Of a DNA stretch of 64,000 nt, positions 34,690 through 46,272 are shown one piece after another (the stretch's first letter is position 1; each line of letters starts with the position of its first letter). The position numbers and the translations under genes were made by a program. The stretch is from Primula veris (Eukaryota > Streptophyta > Magnoliopsida > Ericales > Primulaceae). Under the pieces are notes generated by a model that was not told the origin of the DNA, searched no databases, and saw only the letters and a program-made list of their open reading frames with translations. The stretch covers positions 33,823,060 through 33,887,059 of the forward strand of contig OY821742.1 of the NCBI GenBank assembly GCA_963682055.1. The letters are read 5' to 3'.

Positions 34690-36540
34690 AAAGATTTAAA
34701 TGCTGCAATAAAAATGGTTTAGTTGTGGAAAACGAGAAGGGCCATGCAAAAGTAGAGATAACAATATTGACAACAACTCTAAAAAAGTCTAGTCAATAAT
34801 GCCAGGGTTGTGACCACTTGAGTTCCGCCAACATCAACAACAATTCTATAAAGCTCAAGTTACAACGCAAGCAACAACTCAAAAGAAAAAGAGACGAGCA
34901 AGCACAAGCAACTATCATGTAGAATCGAGTTTTGTCTTACAATGCCGGCAACGACTCTAAAAGAGACGAGCCAAACACCAAGTATTTTGGCAGATCGTAG
35001 GCTTTGTCGACGCTAGCAACAATCTAAAAGATCGAGCCAATTGTCAAGTCTCTTGACAGATTACAGGATTTGTCAACACTAGCAACAGTCTAAAAGAATT
35101 CAACATCAAGTTATCATTTGGTAAATATCTTCTAAGTAATGTAAGGAAATTCTAGCTACGTGCTAACAAAAAAAAAACCTAACTCGTTTTCTTTCCCTAA
35201 GAAAAAAAAAGGGGCAGTATAGACGGTAGTTTTACATAAAACGTTTAAATATAAATTGAAAATTAAGATATATTTTGCTGACATGGCTAAGAAAACCTTT
35301 TTTTTCAGATTACTGGAAAAAAAAATTAACTCGTTTATCTACTTACTGTCTTTCACGTTTCTTTTTCCAAAAAAAAAGAAGATAAAATAAAACATGGGGT
35401 AAATATAAAAATAACTAAAGGATAAAATAAAATGCAGTCGTTAACTTAATCTTTTTGTTCTGCAGCATATATTACCTATTAAATATGAAACGTGCATGTA
35501 CTCATGTGTGTCTACCATTTTTTTTTATGTTCAAAAAATATGGGTTCAAAACAGGAATTACTAATTTTGTCATATCCCAAATAATTGGACGAAATTGATA
35601 TAAAAAAAAGAAAGGTTTTTAATTCTGCTCCACTATCTCGTGTGGTTTCTTTTAATTTTTATTTTATTTTATTTAAAAGAAAAAAACAGAGGAACACTAC
35701 ACAGGTTTCGATAACCACGTGACTTAAAAAAAGAGTAAAAAAAAATGATGTATTCTCAAAAGTGTCTGAATGCAATATGTTGACTTGTTTTTTTAGTAGT
35801 ACAAATATAGCACGACCTTCAAGGTGTTTTAACTCATTGTACCTAAATACTAGCTATAATTTTAAGAAGAAGAAAAAAAACATGTCAGAAGATCATCACA
35901 TGTTCTTGTTGGTTTGTCTTTTCTATCCTAAATTCAAAAATATAAAACAGGCAACAATTTTGTTATGTTTAATAAACAAACAAACAGGCAAAATAAAGGA
36001 ATAGAAAAAGCAAAAGAGAAAGCAAAATAGAGAGGGGAGAGGACGGCTTACTAAGAGTACTAGGGTTATAGTAGAATAAGGACAGAGAAACCACACGCTG
36101 ATTTTGCTACTATTACTTTGGTGTTAAAAAAAAAAGTAATGATAGCACCTTATTTTTATAGGCAATGTATGATACTAAGTTTCCATACTTAAAAAGCTTG
36201 ATTGGTGCAATAATAATAAAGATGCAATCAGTTATATACCTGCAATTTTAGAAATAATTTGCATTTAGTTTAAGGAAATGTTGGCTGCAAATTCAAAAAT
36301 CAGTGGTTACGGTATATAAGTAAAATAAGTTCAGTTATATATCCTTTCCTTTGGCAAGGTCAAACCCAGCGTCAATTGAGTAGGAAAGTCGAGACGGGCT
36401 AGGTTCATCGGGGAAAATATAAGCTCCCTAATTTTATTTTAATTTTATTTTTCAAATACTCGCCCAGTTCTTCCTAAGTTTTTTTTTTATACGTACAAAT
36501 TCGAGACGTGTTCATTAATATAAATTTCTGAACAAGTCTC
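34690..36540. other. Non-coding AT-rich tract of the Tat element between antisense gene and 3' LTR
   Basis: No ORF of note. The first part (34780-35100) holds degenerate short repeats around CTAGCAACAATCTAAAAG and GTCAAGTCTCTTGACAG. If the antisense gene is transcribed, its promoter should lie here, but I cannot point to a TATA box with confidence. Confidence 0.6.
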
Positions 36541-36552
36541 GAAGGGGGCATT
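36541..36552 (+). promoter_or_regulatory. Polypurine tract (plus-strand primer) of the Tat element
   Basis: GAAGGGGGCATT directly precedes the 3' LTR start TGTAGACACG at 36553. Confidence 0.75.
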
Positions 36553-36890
36553 TGTAGACACGTAAAATTTTCGACTAATAAAAATATGTCACGTGTTTTA
36601 AAAAAATGGGTTTTAATTCATTTATTAAATAAAAAAAATAGTATCTTAAAGGAAATGATGGAAAACAATCTTTTTTGTTTTCTTTTATTTTGGTGAAAAA
36701 CAAATAAATTGATGATTTGTTCCAAATAATTAATTTCTATTTGAAGTTGGTAAGTTTTATAGTTTTTCTACTAATTTATAATTTCTACAAACTATTGGGC
36801 AATTTATTAGTAAACTCATTGATCATCGCGAAACTTGAGAAGAACTAAAATATATAGGAGGCATTCTTGCGAATAAGTACTCCTCGAGCC

Positions 36891-36900
36891 TATAAATAGG
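36891..36900 (+). promoter_or_regulatory. TATA box of the Tat 3' LTR
   Basis: CCTATAAATAGGGTGC is a near-perfect plant TATA box. Transcription would start about 30 nt downstream. The 5' LTR lacks this segment. Confidence 0.75.
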
Positions 36901-36994
36901 GTGCTACCCTCACATGAAAATCACAAGTTGAAGGCCAAAGGTGAAGTCAAATCCAAGAGAGAGAAGCTCTACCGAAGTCAAGCCATCAACCACC

Positions 36995-37550
36995 GAAGCA
37001 TTCAAAGATCTTCATCAAACCCGAAGAACTTCAAGCAAGCTCATCAACAAATCCAAGACAAATCCACCATTTGATCCGCAAGAAGCTCCAAAGGCCGCGA
37101 ATTAAGTGTTTTTCAAGACCAAACATTCAAAGATCTTCATCAAGCCTGAAGAACTTCAAGCAAGCTCATCAACAAATCCACCATTTGATCCGCAAGAAAC
37201 TCTAAAGGCCGCGAATTAAGTTGTTTTCAAGACCAGGCATTCGAAGATCTTCATCAAGCCCGAAGAACTTCAAGCAAGCTCATCAACAAATTCAAGACAA
37301 ATCCACCATTTGATCCACAAGAAGCTCTAAAGGCCGCGAATTAAGTGTTTTTTAAGATCAAGCATTCGAAGATCTTCATCAAGCCCGAAGAACTTCAAGC
37401 AAGCTCATCAACAAATCCAAGACAAATCCACCATTTGATTCGCAAGAAGCTCCAAAGGCCACGAATTAAGTGTTTTTCAAGACCAAGCATTCGAAGATCT
37501 TCATCAAGCCCTAAGAACTTCAAGCAAGCTCGTCAACAAATTCAAGCAAG
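36995..37550 (+). repeat. LTR tandem array, ~115-126-bp units, 4-5 copies
   Basis: GGCCGCGAATTAAG (or the CACGAATT variant) recurs near 37093, 37207, 37331 and 37457, preceded by a first partial unit at 36995. One unit is about 10 bp shorter because the phrase AAATCCAAGAC is lost. Confidence 0.9.
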
Positions 37551-37853
37551 ATCCTCATTCGATCCTCGAAAACACTTCAAAACCACAAATCAAGCGTTTT
37601 CCAAGATCAAACTCACAAAGAAATACAAGTCAAGATCAACCTCAAAGCTCAAGCAAATCAACAACTCAATCCTCACCAAACTATTGGAGCCAATAAGAAC
37701 TCATTTGTGAAGAGATTAATCAAACGATTTCTATTTTCTTTATTTTAGAAAATATTCAGAGATTGTACCCGCTAAATATTAAATAAATAAATATTTTTTT
37801 TCTCCATTTATTTTCTGTCTTGGTATATTAGATAGAAAAATTTGTGAGAAACA

Positions 37854-38147
37854 AAATTATGTATAAAAAGTGAGAAAAATGGAATTAAATGGAGTTTTTA
37901 GAGAAATGGCCTCTCTAGGCTTTTGCCTCCTCTAAAAGCTGCTGAAAAGTGATAAAAACATAGGTTTACACTCAGGAAAAGAATATATATATTAATCCAA
38001 GACCTAACAAACTTTATCTTTTTCAAAATTTAAATTCCAACTGAACCTGTCCGGTCAAGTCGGGTCTTCTAGATCTTTCGTTGCTCTATCTTGAATTGAT
38101 TCGGTTTCGCAACTTTCTTGGGGCTCTTTTGGGATCCTTTATCTTCT
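37854..38147 (-). mobile_element. Athila-type LTR, inner part (other half of the split 3' LTR)
   Basis: Continues the LTR begun at 22727-23052. GTATAAAAAGTGAG, GGCCTCTCTAGGCTTTTGCC and CGGGTCTTCTAGATC match 54020 onward and 42060-42340. It ends at about TCTTCTGAATCC, then runs straight into Athila RT sequence. About 200 bp of LTR start plus the remainder of pol is absent. Confidence 0.8.
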
Positions 38148-40900
38148 GAATCCTCAATCATGTAACTGAACAGTGAAATCATGCATCTTTGAAACATTGT
38201 TGGGGCATTTCATAGACCAAATGGCATTCGTCTGTAGGCAAAAGTGCCAAAAGGACTTGTAAAAGTTGTCTTGTCTTGGTCTTTTTTAGCAATTTCAATC
38301 TGATTGTATCCTGAATATCCATCTAGAAAACAATAATACACATGTCCTGCAACTCTTTCTAAGACTTGGTCAAGTAATGGTAATGGGTAGTGATCCTTTC
38401 TGGTAACTGCATTGAGCCGTCGGTAGTCAATGCACACCCTCCAACCTGTCTGGACATGGGTTGGTACTAGCTCGTTCTTTTCGTTTTCCACAACAGTAAC
38501 TCCTGAATTTTTGGGCACAACCTGCGTGGGACTCACCCATTTTGAGTCGAAAATTGGGTAGATAATTCATTCTCGCAATAATTTAAGAACTTCTCCTTTC
38601 ACCACTTCTCGTATGTTGGGATTCAGTCGTCGCTGCATTTGTCTCACAGGTTTAGCTTCTTCTTCCACAAATATGAGATGACTACATAGGTCTGTTGAAA
38701 TTCCTTTAAGGTCAAATATTACCCAGCCTATTGCTTCTTCAACACGCTGATTAGCTTCTTCTCTTGGTCAACGTCTAATTTTTGAAGAAATCACCACCGG
38801 GTATGATTCTCCTGTTCCGAGAAACACATATTTCAGTTCTTCGGGTAATGGTTTCCTTTCAGGTATAGGAGGTACTTCGTCTAAGGGAGGAACTTGATTT
38901 ACTTGGTCAAAAATGTTTTCGACTGCCGGTTCCCATCGCTGGAAAGGCTTTACTTCCTCACTCTCTAGTTCCCTAATACTCTGGATAGTATAAGTCTCTT
39001 GTTCTGGCAACATCTCTTCGGTCAAACTATCCAAGAGTGCGACCTCTAAATGATAGGGTTGGATTAGCCAGTGTGAAATTTTTCTAATCATTTCCTCGAA
39101 TTCTTCTAGTCATTTACTCAAATTCATCAAATGAAGGTTTTTTCCCAGTAGTGAACAAATTCAGCTCTGCCACCAAGTCTCCATGAGCGATTTTTATAAT
39201 CCCCTTTTCGCAGTTAATGACTGCATTAGCTATCATGAGAAAAGGTCTTCCTAACAACATTGGTGCTGCAGAACTTGAGCTATTTCGTTTATGACTTGCA
39301 AGCACAATGAAATCCACTAGAAAATTCATATTTTGTATTGTCACTATCATGTCTACAATCTTCCCTTTAGGATAACAAATCGATCTATCGGCCAATTGGA
39401 GAACCGTCTGAGTATTCTCGAGTTCTCCTAAATTCAATCTTTTATAAATTTCATAGGGCATAACATTAACGCTTGCTCCTAGATCTAGCAATGCATTTTG
39501 GATAATTTTCATACCAATTTGGATAGTGACAGTTGGACTTCCAAGATCTTTGCTCTTAGTTGGCATATCACTCTGGTAAAAAGCACTTATATGCTCAGTA
39601 AGGAATGCTTTCTCTTTATACTTCGTCCTTCGATGTTGAGAAACAATTTCCTTGAAAAATCTTGTTATCCAAGGAATCTCTTTGATAGCATCAACTAACA
39701 GAATTCGTATCATCAGGTCTTCAACCCAAGCTTTTGCAATATCATTTTTCTTTGTTTTCCCCAATAGATGAGGAAATTGAGGGGTGGAAACTATATCTGG
39801 TTTTGCTAAGGGTTTCCCACTTCTCAGGTTCACTGCCATAGCTTGGCTAGAATCTCCTTTGTTCTTGTAAAACATCCATGGCTTCTTTCTTTGTTCCTTC
39901 AGATGTGGAACATTATTTGCATGAAAATTCTCTACAGGATTCGGAAAGTAGGTGTTCCTTTCTTGAAGGTTTGTTTGAGCTCTATCTCGTGGATCTTCTG
40001 TAAAGAAGTTACTACTAGAATTCTTGTCTCCCCATCGTGGAGAATACCTTGGACGGGGGATCGGTGCATCCATATCTTCTTGGACTTCTCGCGGGCCGTA
40101 GTTTTGTTTAAGCTCTATTTGATCGGTCTGGATGTTCACTAGAGAGACATAAGGTTGATCACTCTGTTGTTCAATTATTGGTGGTTCACGTTGCATAACT
40201 TGATGAACTGGCTCAGGGGTTTCTTTCCTTAGTGGCTGCTCTGGCCGTTTAGGTACTTCCCATTCTGGGGTCATTTGTACAATCATATTTAGTTTCTCTA
40301 ATCCCTCAGTAGGAGTTAGAGAGAAAAATTGTCCTTGAGTAATGGAGCCCACCATTTGCTTCCATTCTTGTCGCATCCAGTTGTAGAAAATTTGGATCAT
40401 CATTCCTACGGAAAATCCATGGGGTGGACATCCTCTAAGTAAGTTGTTAAAACAATCCCATGCTTCATGATAGGCTTCAAATGGTTCAGGAGTGAAGGTT
40501 GGGATCATCTTTCTCGCTTCAGCTACACGAGATGGAGGGTACTACTTCTTTAGAAAGCGATCTACCATGGCTCCCCAAGTACGAATTGAGTTTCTAGGTA
40601 GTTTCTTATACCACACTAGAGGAAGATTTTGCAAAGAGAATCGGAACATTGTGAGCTGAATTTGGTCGAGAGGTATTTTTCGAGTATATCCCAAACGACA
40701 CACATCCGTAAAATCCTCAAGATGCGAATAAAAATCGTCATTAGCTTGACCATGAAATTTGGGAAGGATTGAGATAAGTTGGGAATCATGAGGGATAAAT
40801 TGGTCTTGGCCGGAGTCAAACAGAATGCATGACAGTCCGACAGGAGCGGTAGGATGTATACATTGTCCAATGGTTGTTTCGTTTGGAGTTGTTTTTCATA
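38148..40900 (-). pseudogene. Athila-type gag-pol remnant: gag, protease, N-terminal half of reverse transcriptase
   Basis: Read leftward. A decayed gag N-terminal region lies at 40616-40870 in a shifted frame. The main gag-protease ORF (39114-40508) starts with FEAYHEAWDCFNNLLRGCPP (capsid) and carries the aspartic protease motif ALLDLGASVNVMPYEIYKRL and LLGRPFL near its C-terminus. The RT follows (38210-38536) with GWRVCIDYRRLNAVTRKDHY, CFLDGYSGYNQIEIA and RRMPFGL, then a TGA stop and NAP-MFQRCMISLFS. Similarity ends at about 38150, just before the YxDD box. RNase H and integrase are missing. A frameshift near 39100, stops near 38770 and 38565, and the large deletion show the element is dead. 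Confidence 0.85.
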
Positions 40901-41625
40901 GCTCCATTGATAACAAGCCGATAGAAGTATTTAGATGGTGTCGGAGTTTTATTTTTATTAATTAATATTTAATAATTAATTCAAATAAACTCAAATTAAT
41001 TAATTAAAATAATTAATACTTTTTTTCTTTTTATAATCTGGTTCTCCAAACCAGAGGAAGAATTTTTAAAATTTTAAGATTATTATTTTTGAATTTTTAT
41101 TTATTAAAATTTAATTAATTCTGAATTATCAATTAATTATTAATTAAAATTCCTTTAATCCTGAAAATTAATTTAATATTTTAATAAATTTTGAAATATT
41201 ATCTTTAACTTTTAAAGATTAGGTTTATATTCAGATAAGATTTGTTAGATCTCTTTATCCAATTTTTGGTAGAAAAATATATTTGATATATATTTGAATA
41301 TTCTATCCTTTTATCTCTTTCAACCAACTTTTAATATCAAGTCTTCCTTTTATATACATATATATATTCGGAATTTATATTAATAAATTCCTGACCTTTT
41401 TTTTTTTTTTGATATATACAAATTCTTCAAATCAGGAATGGTTTTTTTTTTTATTTATAAATAATTAATTAATTAGGACTTTTACAAGAATAAAGATAAC
41501 AAAATTAAAAAATCCTAAATTACTGTGGCCTGACCGGTAAGGGTGACCGGTCAGGTCCGAGATGTTTATGACTTTTAACACAATTTTCGATTTCGTTTGG
41601 AACCAAAATCAACTTGAAATTAATT
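40901..41625 (-). other. Athila 5' untranslated leader
   Basis: AT-rich non-coding stretch between the primer-binding site and gag, with TTAATTAAT-rich segments and TATATATA. No other feature was found. Confidence 0.6.
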
Positions 41626-41642
41626 CTTCGGTACCGGCGCCA
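41626..41642 (-). promoter_or_regulatory. Athila primer-binding site
   Basis: On the minus strand this reads TGGCGCCGGTACCGAAG, beginning 6 nt after the LTR end. The TGGCGCC core is typical for Athila-type elements, which prime from a tRNA ending in the complementary sequence (usually Asp or Glu tRNA). Confidence 0.75.
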
Positions 41643-41648
41643 AAATAT

Positions 41649-42538
41649 TGAATGTCCCTCGAGCGTGTAATCTTTACACACAAGAAGGCCTTGCAAGAGT
41701 ACGAGGGCAATTGCAATATAAATCACGATAGTACGGGTTCGTTCCCCATAGAATTACCTAAGTTCATTTCGGTAAAGAACAATTATGTAAAAGTATGTTT
41801 AAAGGGTACTAATGTGTTTAATTCCAATTATTATCACGTTACGCTTTAATATCTTAACAATTATCCCAAAAATAGTCAAACAAGGGTTGTCAATTCTTTT
41901 TACTTTAAGATCCGGAATATACATTAAACTTTCACCACAAGTACTTTTGACACTACATAACATGCAAATAAAGAGTCGTCAATTCTTGTAATCGCAATCA
42001 AAAGCAATAATCAAAGGATAACAATTGGGAAACAATAAACACATACAAAAATAAGCAAGCTAATGGAATTAAATGGAGTTTTTAGAGAGATCGCCTCTCT
42101 AGGCTTTGATCTCATCTAAAAGTTGAAGAAAAGTGATAAAAAAAACGTAGGTTTACACTCAAGGAAATAATATATATTTTTTATCTAAAACCTAACAAAC
42201 TTTATCTTTTTCAAAATTTAAATTCTAGCTGAACCTGACCGGTCAAGTCGGGTCTTCTAGATCCTTTTTTGCTCTATCTTGATTTGATTCTGTTTTGCAA
42301 CTTTCTTGGGGCTCTTTTGGGGTCTTTTATCTTCTGAATTTTTACCTTTTGGTCCCTCCTTTTGTCTTCTTGCGTCCTTGTCTCGTTTTTTTGCTAATTC
42401 CATACCTTTTCCTGCAAAAACGCAAAAGCGTGCAAATAAACCGGAAAAATACAGAAAAACACAAAATATGACTTAAACAAAACTAAATGTAAACAAAACT
42501 GCGCAAATATGTGTCATTTTACTCTATAAAAACTAACA
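41649..42538 (-). repeat. Athila 5' LTR, complete
   Basis: 890 bp with ends TGTTAGTTTTTATAGAG at 42538 (minus strand) and ...GGGACATTCA at 41649. It is the full-length reference for the broken copies at 22727-23052/37854-38147 and 53531-54450. The 5 bp beyond 42538 do not match the 5 bp outside 22727, so the two ends may not derive from a single undisturbed insertion. Confidence 0.85.
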
Positions 42539-42942
42539 TTTCATGGTCTAATCGGTATGGTTGGCCGAGTAACAACAACGTTATATACATGTGTTGACCG
42601 CAATAGTTTTAAACACATTCCCATAATTACAATTGGCAGCGTAGATGCTATGTAATATGTATAACAAAGGGGTCCACTCATACCTTACATTACGAAAATG
42701 CCATTTTTTTTCTAAAAGAACTTTTTTTAACATAATTTAAAAGTGATGAGTCTCGTGACTCCGTAAAATAACACTTCTACTCATGCAACCCAAAATGCTA
42801 ATACTAGCGGGTGGGGCGGCCTGACAATTGGTAAAGAAGACCTTGTACGTCAAATAACTGAATAAGTGAAGATCATAATTACAATTGAATTTCTGATGCA
42901 TAATTTTCGTTTAGCAAGACTTATATAAATGATAAGGTATTT
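42539..42942. other. Short spacer, nothing recognised
   Basis: About 400 bp between the Athila LTR and the AB repeat, with no ORF or terminal repeat recognised. Confidence 0.5.
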
Positions 42943-43145
42943 AACATCAATACTGTCCGCTTTTTTCCAATTTCGTCATTGCTTTTTGGGTAACGGCTTT
43001 GTGGTATAAGAAGGATATACTCCTACCTTATATAGCATATACGTACTAACATATATAGCTTATATAGTCCTAGCTTATCTACATAGATGTGGGATGGTTA
43101 TCTCTCTTTACCACGGTATTTCACTATGGAAATCCGGGTTTTACA
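42943..43145 (-). mobile_element. TRIM-family LTR (no internal region or second LTR)
   Basis: The reverse complement starts TGTAAAACCCGGATTTCC and shares with the 13.1-kb TRIM the phrases ATCCCACATC, TAAGGTA, GGCCAAAG-like and GCGGACAGT in the same order. No primer-binding site or second LTR is adjacent, so it is a solo or captured LTR. It forms the left part of the AB repeat. Confidence 0.7.
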
Positions 43146-43361
43146 AACTAAATCTCCCTAGATTCTACGATTTCTCTACCCTTGTGCCCTCATTACCTTT
43201 CCACAACTTTAAGTTCTCTTTGTATAAGTATTAGTTGCTAGACTAACAATTCTGTCCGAATAATATGTAGGCTTCAATATGATGGCCGATTTGTTCATTT
43301 CGGGCTAAAAGCATCACACCCTAATGGAAATAAATAAAAAACACCTATAATGGATTATTTA

Positions 43362-43366
43362 GTATC
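43362..43366 (+). other. Copia target-site duplication, left copy (GTATC)
   Basis: Identical to 56163-56167. The AB repeat at 54451-55217 carries a single GTATC at the corresponding place (about 54857-54861), confirming the unoccupied site. Confidence 0.85.
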
Positions 43367-43618
43367 TGTTGTGATACATTGTGTGCTTGTCCATATTCAT
43401 GTATAGGTTACATACATTATGTATAACTTTTGAGTTTGTGACTTATGGCTTTCTAACTTCCCTCTTGTACATGTATCTTGTTCCACCCCTCCACTATATA
43501 AAGGGGTTGGAGTCTTCATAGTTGGGACACATATATTCATACTTGAATAAGACGACTTTACTCTCTCTCCATACATATCTTACTATGTCGATACTTTGTT
43601 AATAGTTGCCACACAACA
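43367..43618 (+). repeat. Copia 5' LTR, complete
   Basis: 252 bp with TG/CA ends. It contains a TATA box (TATATAAAGG, 43495-43504). It is followed by CGTTATCGGCAC, resembling the CGTTATCAGCAC priming site of many plant copia elements. Confidence 0.9.
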
Positions 43619-45050
43619 CGTTATCGGCACTTTGCTTAACGACGGAATAAAAAAATAACTAGATAGTTTCATTAGAAGTGAGTATACGGATCTATTTCTT
43701 CCTCGACAAGTTAGGAAGAGGGTTTATTGGGTTGCTAGATCACATATCGATCATCCTTTTTGCATTTCCGAATTAAGGTACACAATTTCTACTTGTAATA
43801 AAACGTAGAAATTGCATGATTAATCTACAATAAAACCGGAAATCTCAAGTTTAAGATTTATATCACATGATGGATGCTTTTTTTTTATGAAAAATTGCTA
43901 TTGGAACTCATGTATGTCACTTATAAAATGAGTTATGACTTGTAAAATTAGACATAATAAACTGTCGGACCTAAACTGTCATTTTTAGAACATTGGAGGA
44001 CTAATCTGTGACTTACCGAAACTTTAGGGTCTCTCTGTAAATCTCCTGAAACTATAGGACCAGCACTGAAATTACCCTTAAAATGCATATAGTTTCCTTT
44101 ATTTACACGCATAGTCCCTGTAGTTACTCTTTATACACATAATAGTATATATGTACGAGTTTACCCAATATTTAGTCAGAAAATACTTATTTACATGCAA
44201 ATGATCTAAGATTTAATTGCTACAACTTCTAAAATTTGTAGAAATCTTGTAGAAAATACCTCTTGCATAATAGTATTAATTGCTTGTGTGACATTAACTA
44301 TATTTAGCCTCTTCGCATGCCACCATTTATTGCCAATGAATTGATGTAACTTATGCGATGTATTAATTACACATAAAAAATGGCAAAAGTCACACTTTAG
44401 TGTTGGATTTAATAATAACTCATGTGTTTTAATATTACTACTCCATGTTAGGACTAGTTTACATGAGTATGGTATGCCTTTATATTTTGTTGAACGCTAT
44501 TTCATATGTTACGTGAGCTTATAAATTGACTCGAATTTGAACATTTTTACAATGTATCTCTTTTAAGAAATTTTCCTCAAGGTTAAACATTTAGATGTAG
44601 CTTTTGAGTTGAAAATTTGCGAAATCCGGTATATATATTCACATTTAAGTTGGAATAATTATGAATCTTCCCCAAATATGCTCACCTATTTGGATACGAT
44701 GTCTAGGAAAGATAAAGGCGGAAGTCGCACTCCTAATGAGGTCGGTTTTTAAGAGGCATTCGTGCCCACCCCCCTCACCGTCTTTCCTGGTCGTATCCAA
44801 GTAGAGCTACCAAAAGGGGTTGAATAAATAATAAGTTCCCCGAATGTATCTATATAGGTGTATTTTTTCTGAATTGGTGTCTCAGTATCGGCCCGTTGTT
44901 CGATTACAGAGTACCTATTCAATTGAAAGCAAAACTAGTATTTTTCAAACCTGTCGATTCAAACAAGTTTTTTCTTATGCAAACCATAAACATATAAACC
45001 TGTTGATTTATATGATAACTAATCCAGTATTTTCCTCCCGTTGTAGAAAA
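43619..45050 (+). other. Copia leader region, partly of unknown origin
   Basis: 1.4 kb separate the LTR from gag, longer than usual for this type, so a secondary insertion is possible. A small fold-back sits at 44692-44798 (GGATACGA...AGGAAAGA against TCTTTCCTGGTCGTATCC). Confidence 0.6.
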
Positions 45051-46046
45051 ATGTCAATCAAACTTGACTTTCTGATCCTTGATGCCGCTGGCAAGAACTA
45101 CTTGGACTGGATTCAAGATATCCATAACCATCTAGATGCCCAAGGCTTGTTGGACGTCATCTACGCTGAGGATGAACGTGAAGTGGAAGTGTCGCATGAA
45201 ATGAATGCGAGGGCGATGATTCTGTTCCGCCGCCACTTATCAGATGCAATGAAGTCTGAGTTCATAGCGATCAACTCACCGAAGATGCTGTGGGACTCTC
45301 TCAGAGAGCGCTTCGACCACCAAAAGACCATATGGCTTCCTGAAGCCTACCATGATTGGCTGAATCTGTGATTTCAGGACTTCGAGAGCGTTACGAAATA
45401 TAATGCTGAAGTATGCAGAATTCGTGCTCTTCTCCAGTATTGTGGTGAAACATTAACCGACAATGACTTGCTAGAGAAGACCTACACCACATTTCCTACC
45501 TCTGACAACTTGCTCCAAAAGCAATATCGTCAGTCTAAGTATACCAAGTTCCTTGAGCTCATCACCCAGCTGTTATTGGACGAGAAAAATAGCCTCGTTT
45601 TAATGAGGAACAACAATTCTCGTCCTGCTGGGACAAAGGCTATTCCAATGCCTAATGCTAATGCTGTTCGTGGACCTCGTCCACGATATGGGAAACGAGA
45701 AAAAGGCCATTCGTCCCGTCAGCCAAGGAACATGGGTGAGCGTAATGCTCGTCTAGCCAAGCGAGGTTTGGACAATCGTCCAAACCGAGGACCTATGGCT
45801 CCTCCTAGGCAGTCTCGTGGTGGTAGAAACAACAGGGCCAGTCGTCCCAAAGCAAGAGAACCGGCCGATATGCCAACTCTGTGCTATAAATGTGGTAGAA
45901 ATGGTCATATGCAAAGGACTTATAGGGCAACTCCCCAAGAAGTCAAAAACTACCATAAGGGTAGAAGGGTCGAAGCCAACATGATTGAAACTAGTGCAAA
46001 AGAAACTCTTGAGACCCCTGACTTTGAGGCTCACATGGAAGAATAA
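45051..46046 (+). pseudogene. gag: Copia gag with internal stop
   Basis: Starts MSIKLDFLILDAAGKNYLDW, the usual copia gag opening, and continues in one frame through a TGA at 45369 (expected Arg in LNLRFQDF). It includes the capsid helices (AMILFRRHLSDAMKSEF, LWDSLRERFDH, LLQKQYRQSKYTKFLELITQ) and a basic region. The zinc knuckle CYKCGRNGHMQRTYR has lost its fourth ligand: tyrosine stands where cysteine is expected, a single G-to-A change (TGT to TAT). The gene would encode particle protein; this copy is broken. Confidence 0.85.
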
Positions 46047-46272
46047 AGTTTTTTTTCGTTTCTTTTAATAATTGAGCTGTTTTGCTCCTGGATTATGTTA
46101 TTTCAATTCCATTTCAGATTATGTTTTTTTCCTTTGGATATTGTTCATTTCTTTTGGATTATGGTTTGTTTTATGGATAATGTTTTGAACATTTTTCATA
46201 AAATTTAAAGTTCTTTCATTGAGCAATTCCTTTTTTTCGTGTGACCGACTTTAAATTATTTTACTTTTAGGC

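Larger units (their letters stand above)
23053..37853 (+). mobile_element. Tat-lineage Ty3/gypsy retrotransposon with antisense PMD gene (14.8 kb)
   Basis: Component order: a 5'-truncated LTR (23053-23697), primer-binding site (23703-23720), gag-pol (23803-31302), convergent antisense gene (31765-34689), AT-rich non-coding tract, polypurine tract (36541-36552) and complete 3' LTR (36553-37853). The second, archaeal-type RNase H domain and the antisense ORF between pol and the 3' LTR place it in the Tat group. It lies inside an Athila LTR. The right flank AAATT could be one target-duplication copy; the left copy is lost with the 5' end of the element. Seven in-frame stops in gag-pol and loss of the 5' promoter make it non-autonomous. 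Confidence 0.9.
36553..37853 (+). repeat. Tat 3' LTR, complete
   Basis: 1301 bp from TGTAGACACG to GAGAAACA. It contains a TATA box (TATAAATAGG at 36891-36900) followed by the transcribed region and a tandem array. A long homopyrimidine/AT-rich U3 precedes the TATA box. Confidence 0.9.
42943..43366. repeat. AB repeat, copy 1, left half (interrupted by copia)
   Basis: Matches 54451-54860 including the TRIM LTR, AAACTAAATCTCCCTAGATTC and CACCTATAATGGATTATTT. It ends at GTATC, where the copia LTR starts. The right half resumes at 56163. Confidence 0.9.

Noticed and set aside
44692..44798. Small fold-back (GGATACGA.../...TCGTATCC) in the copia leader, considered as a miniature element or RNA structure
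   Set aside because: Stem only about 17 bp, with a mismatch and no target duplication; not enough for a separate call.
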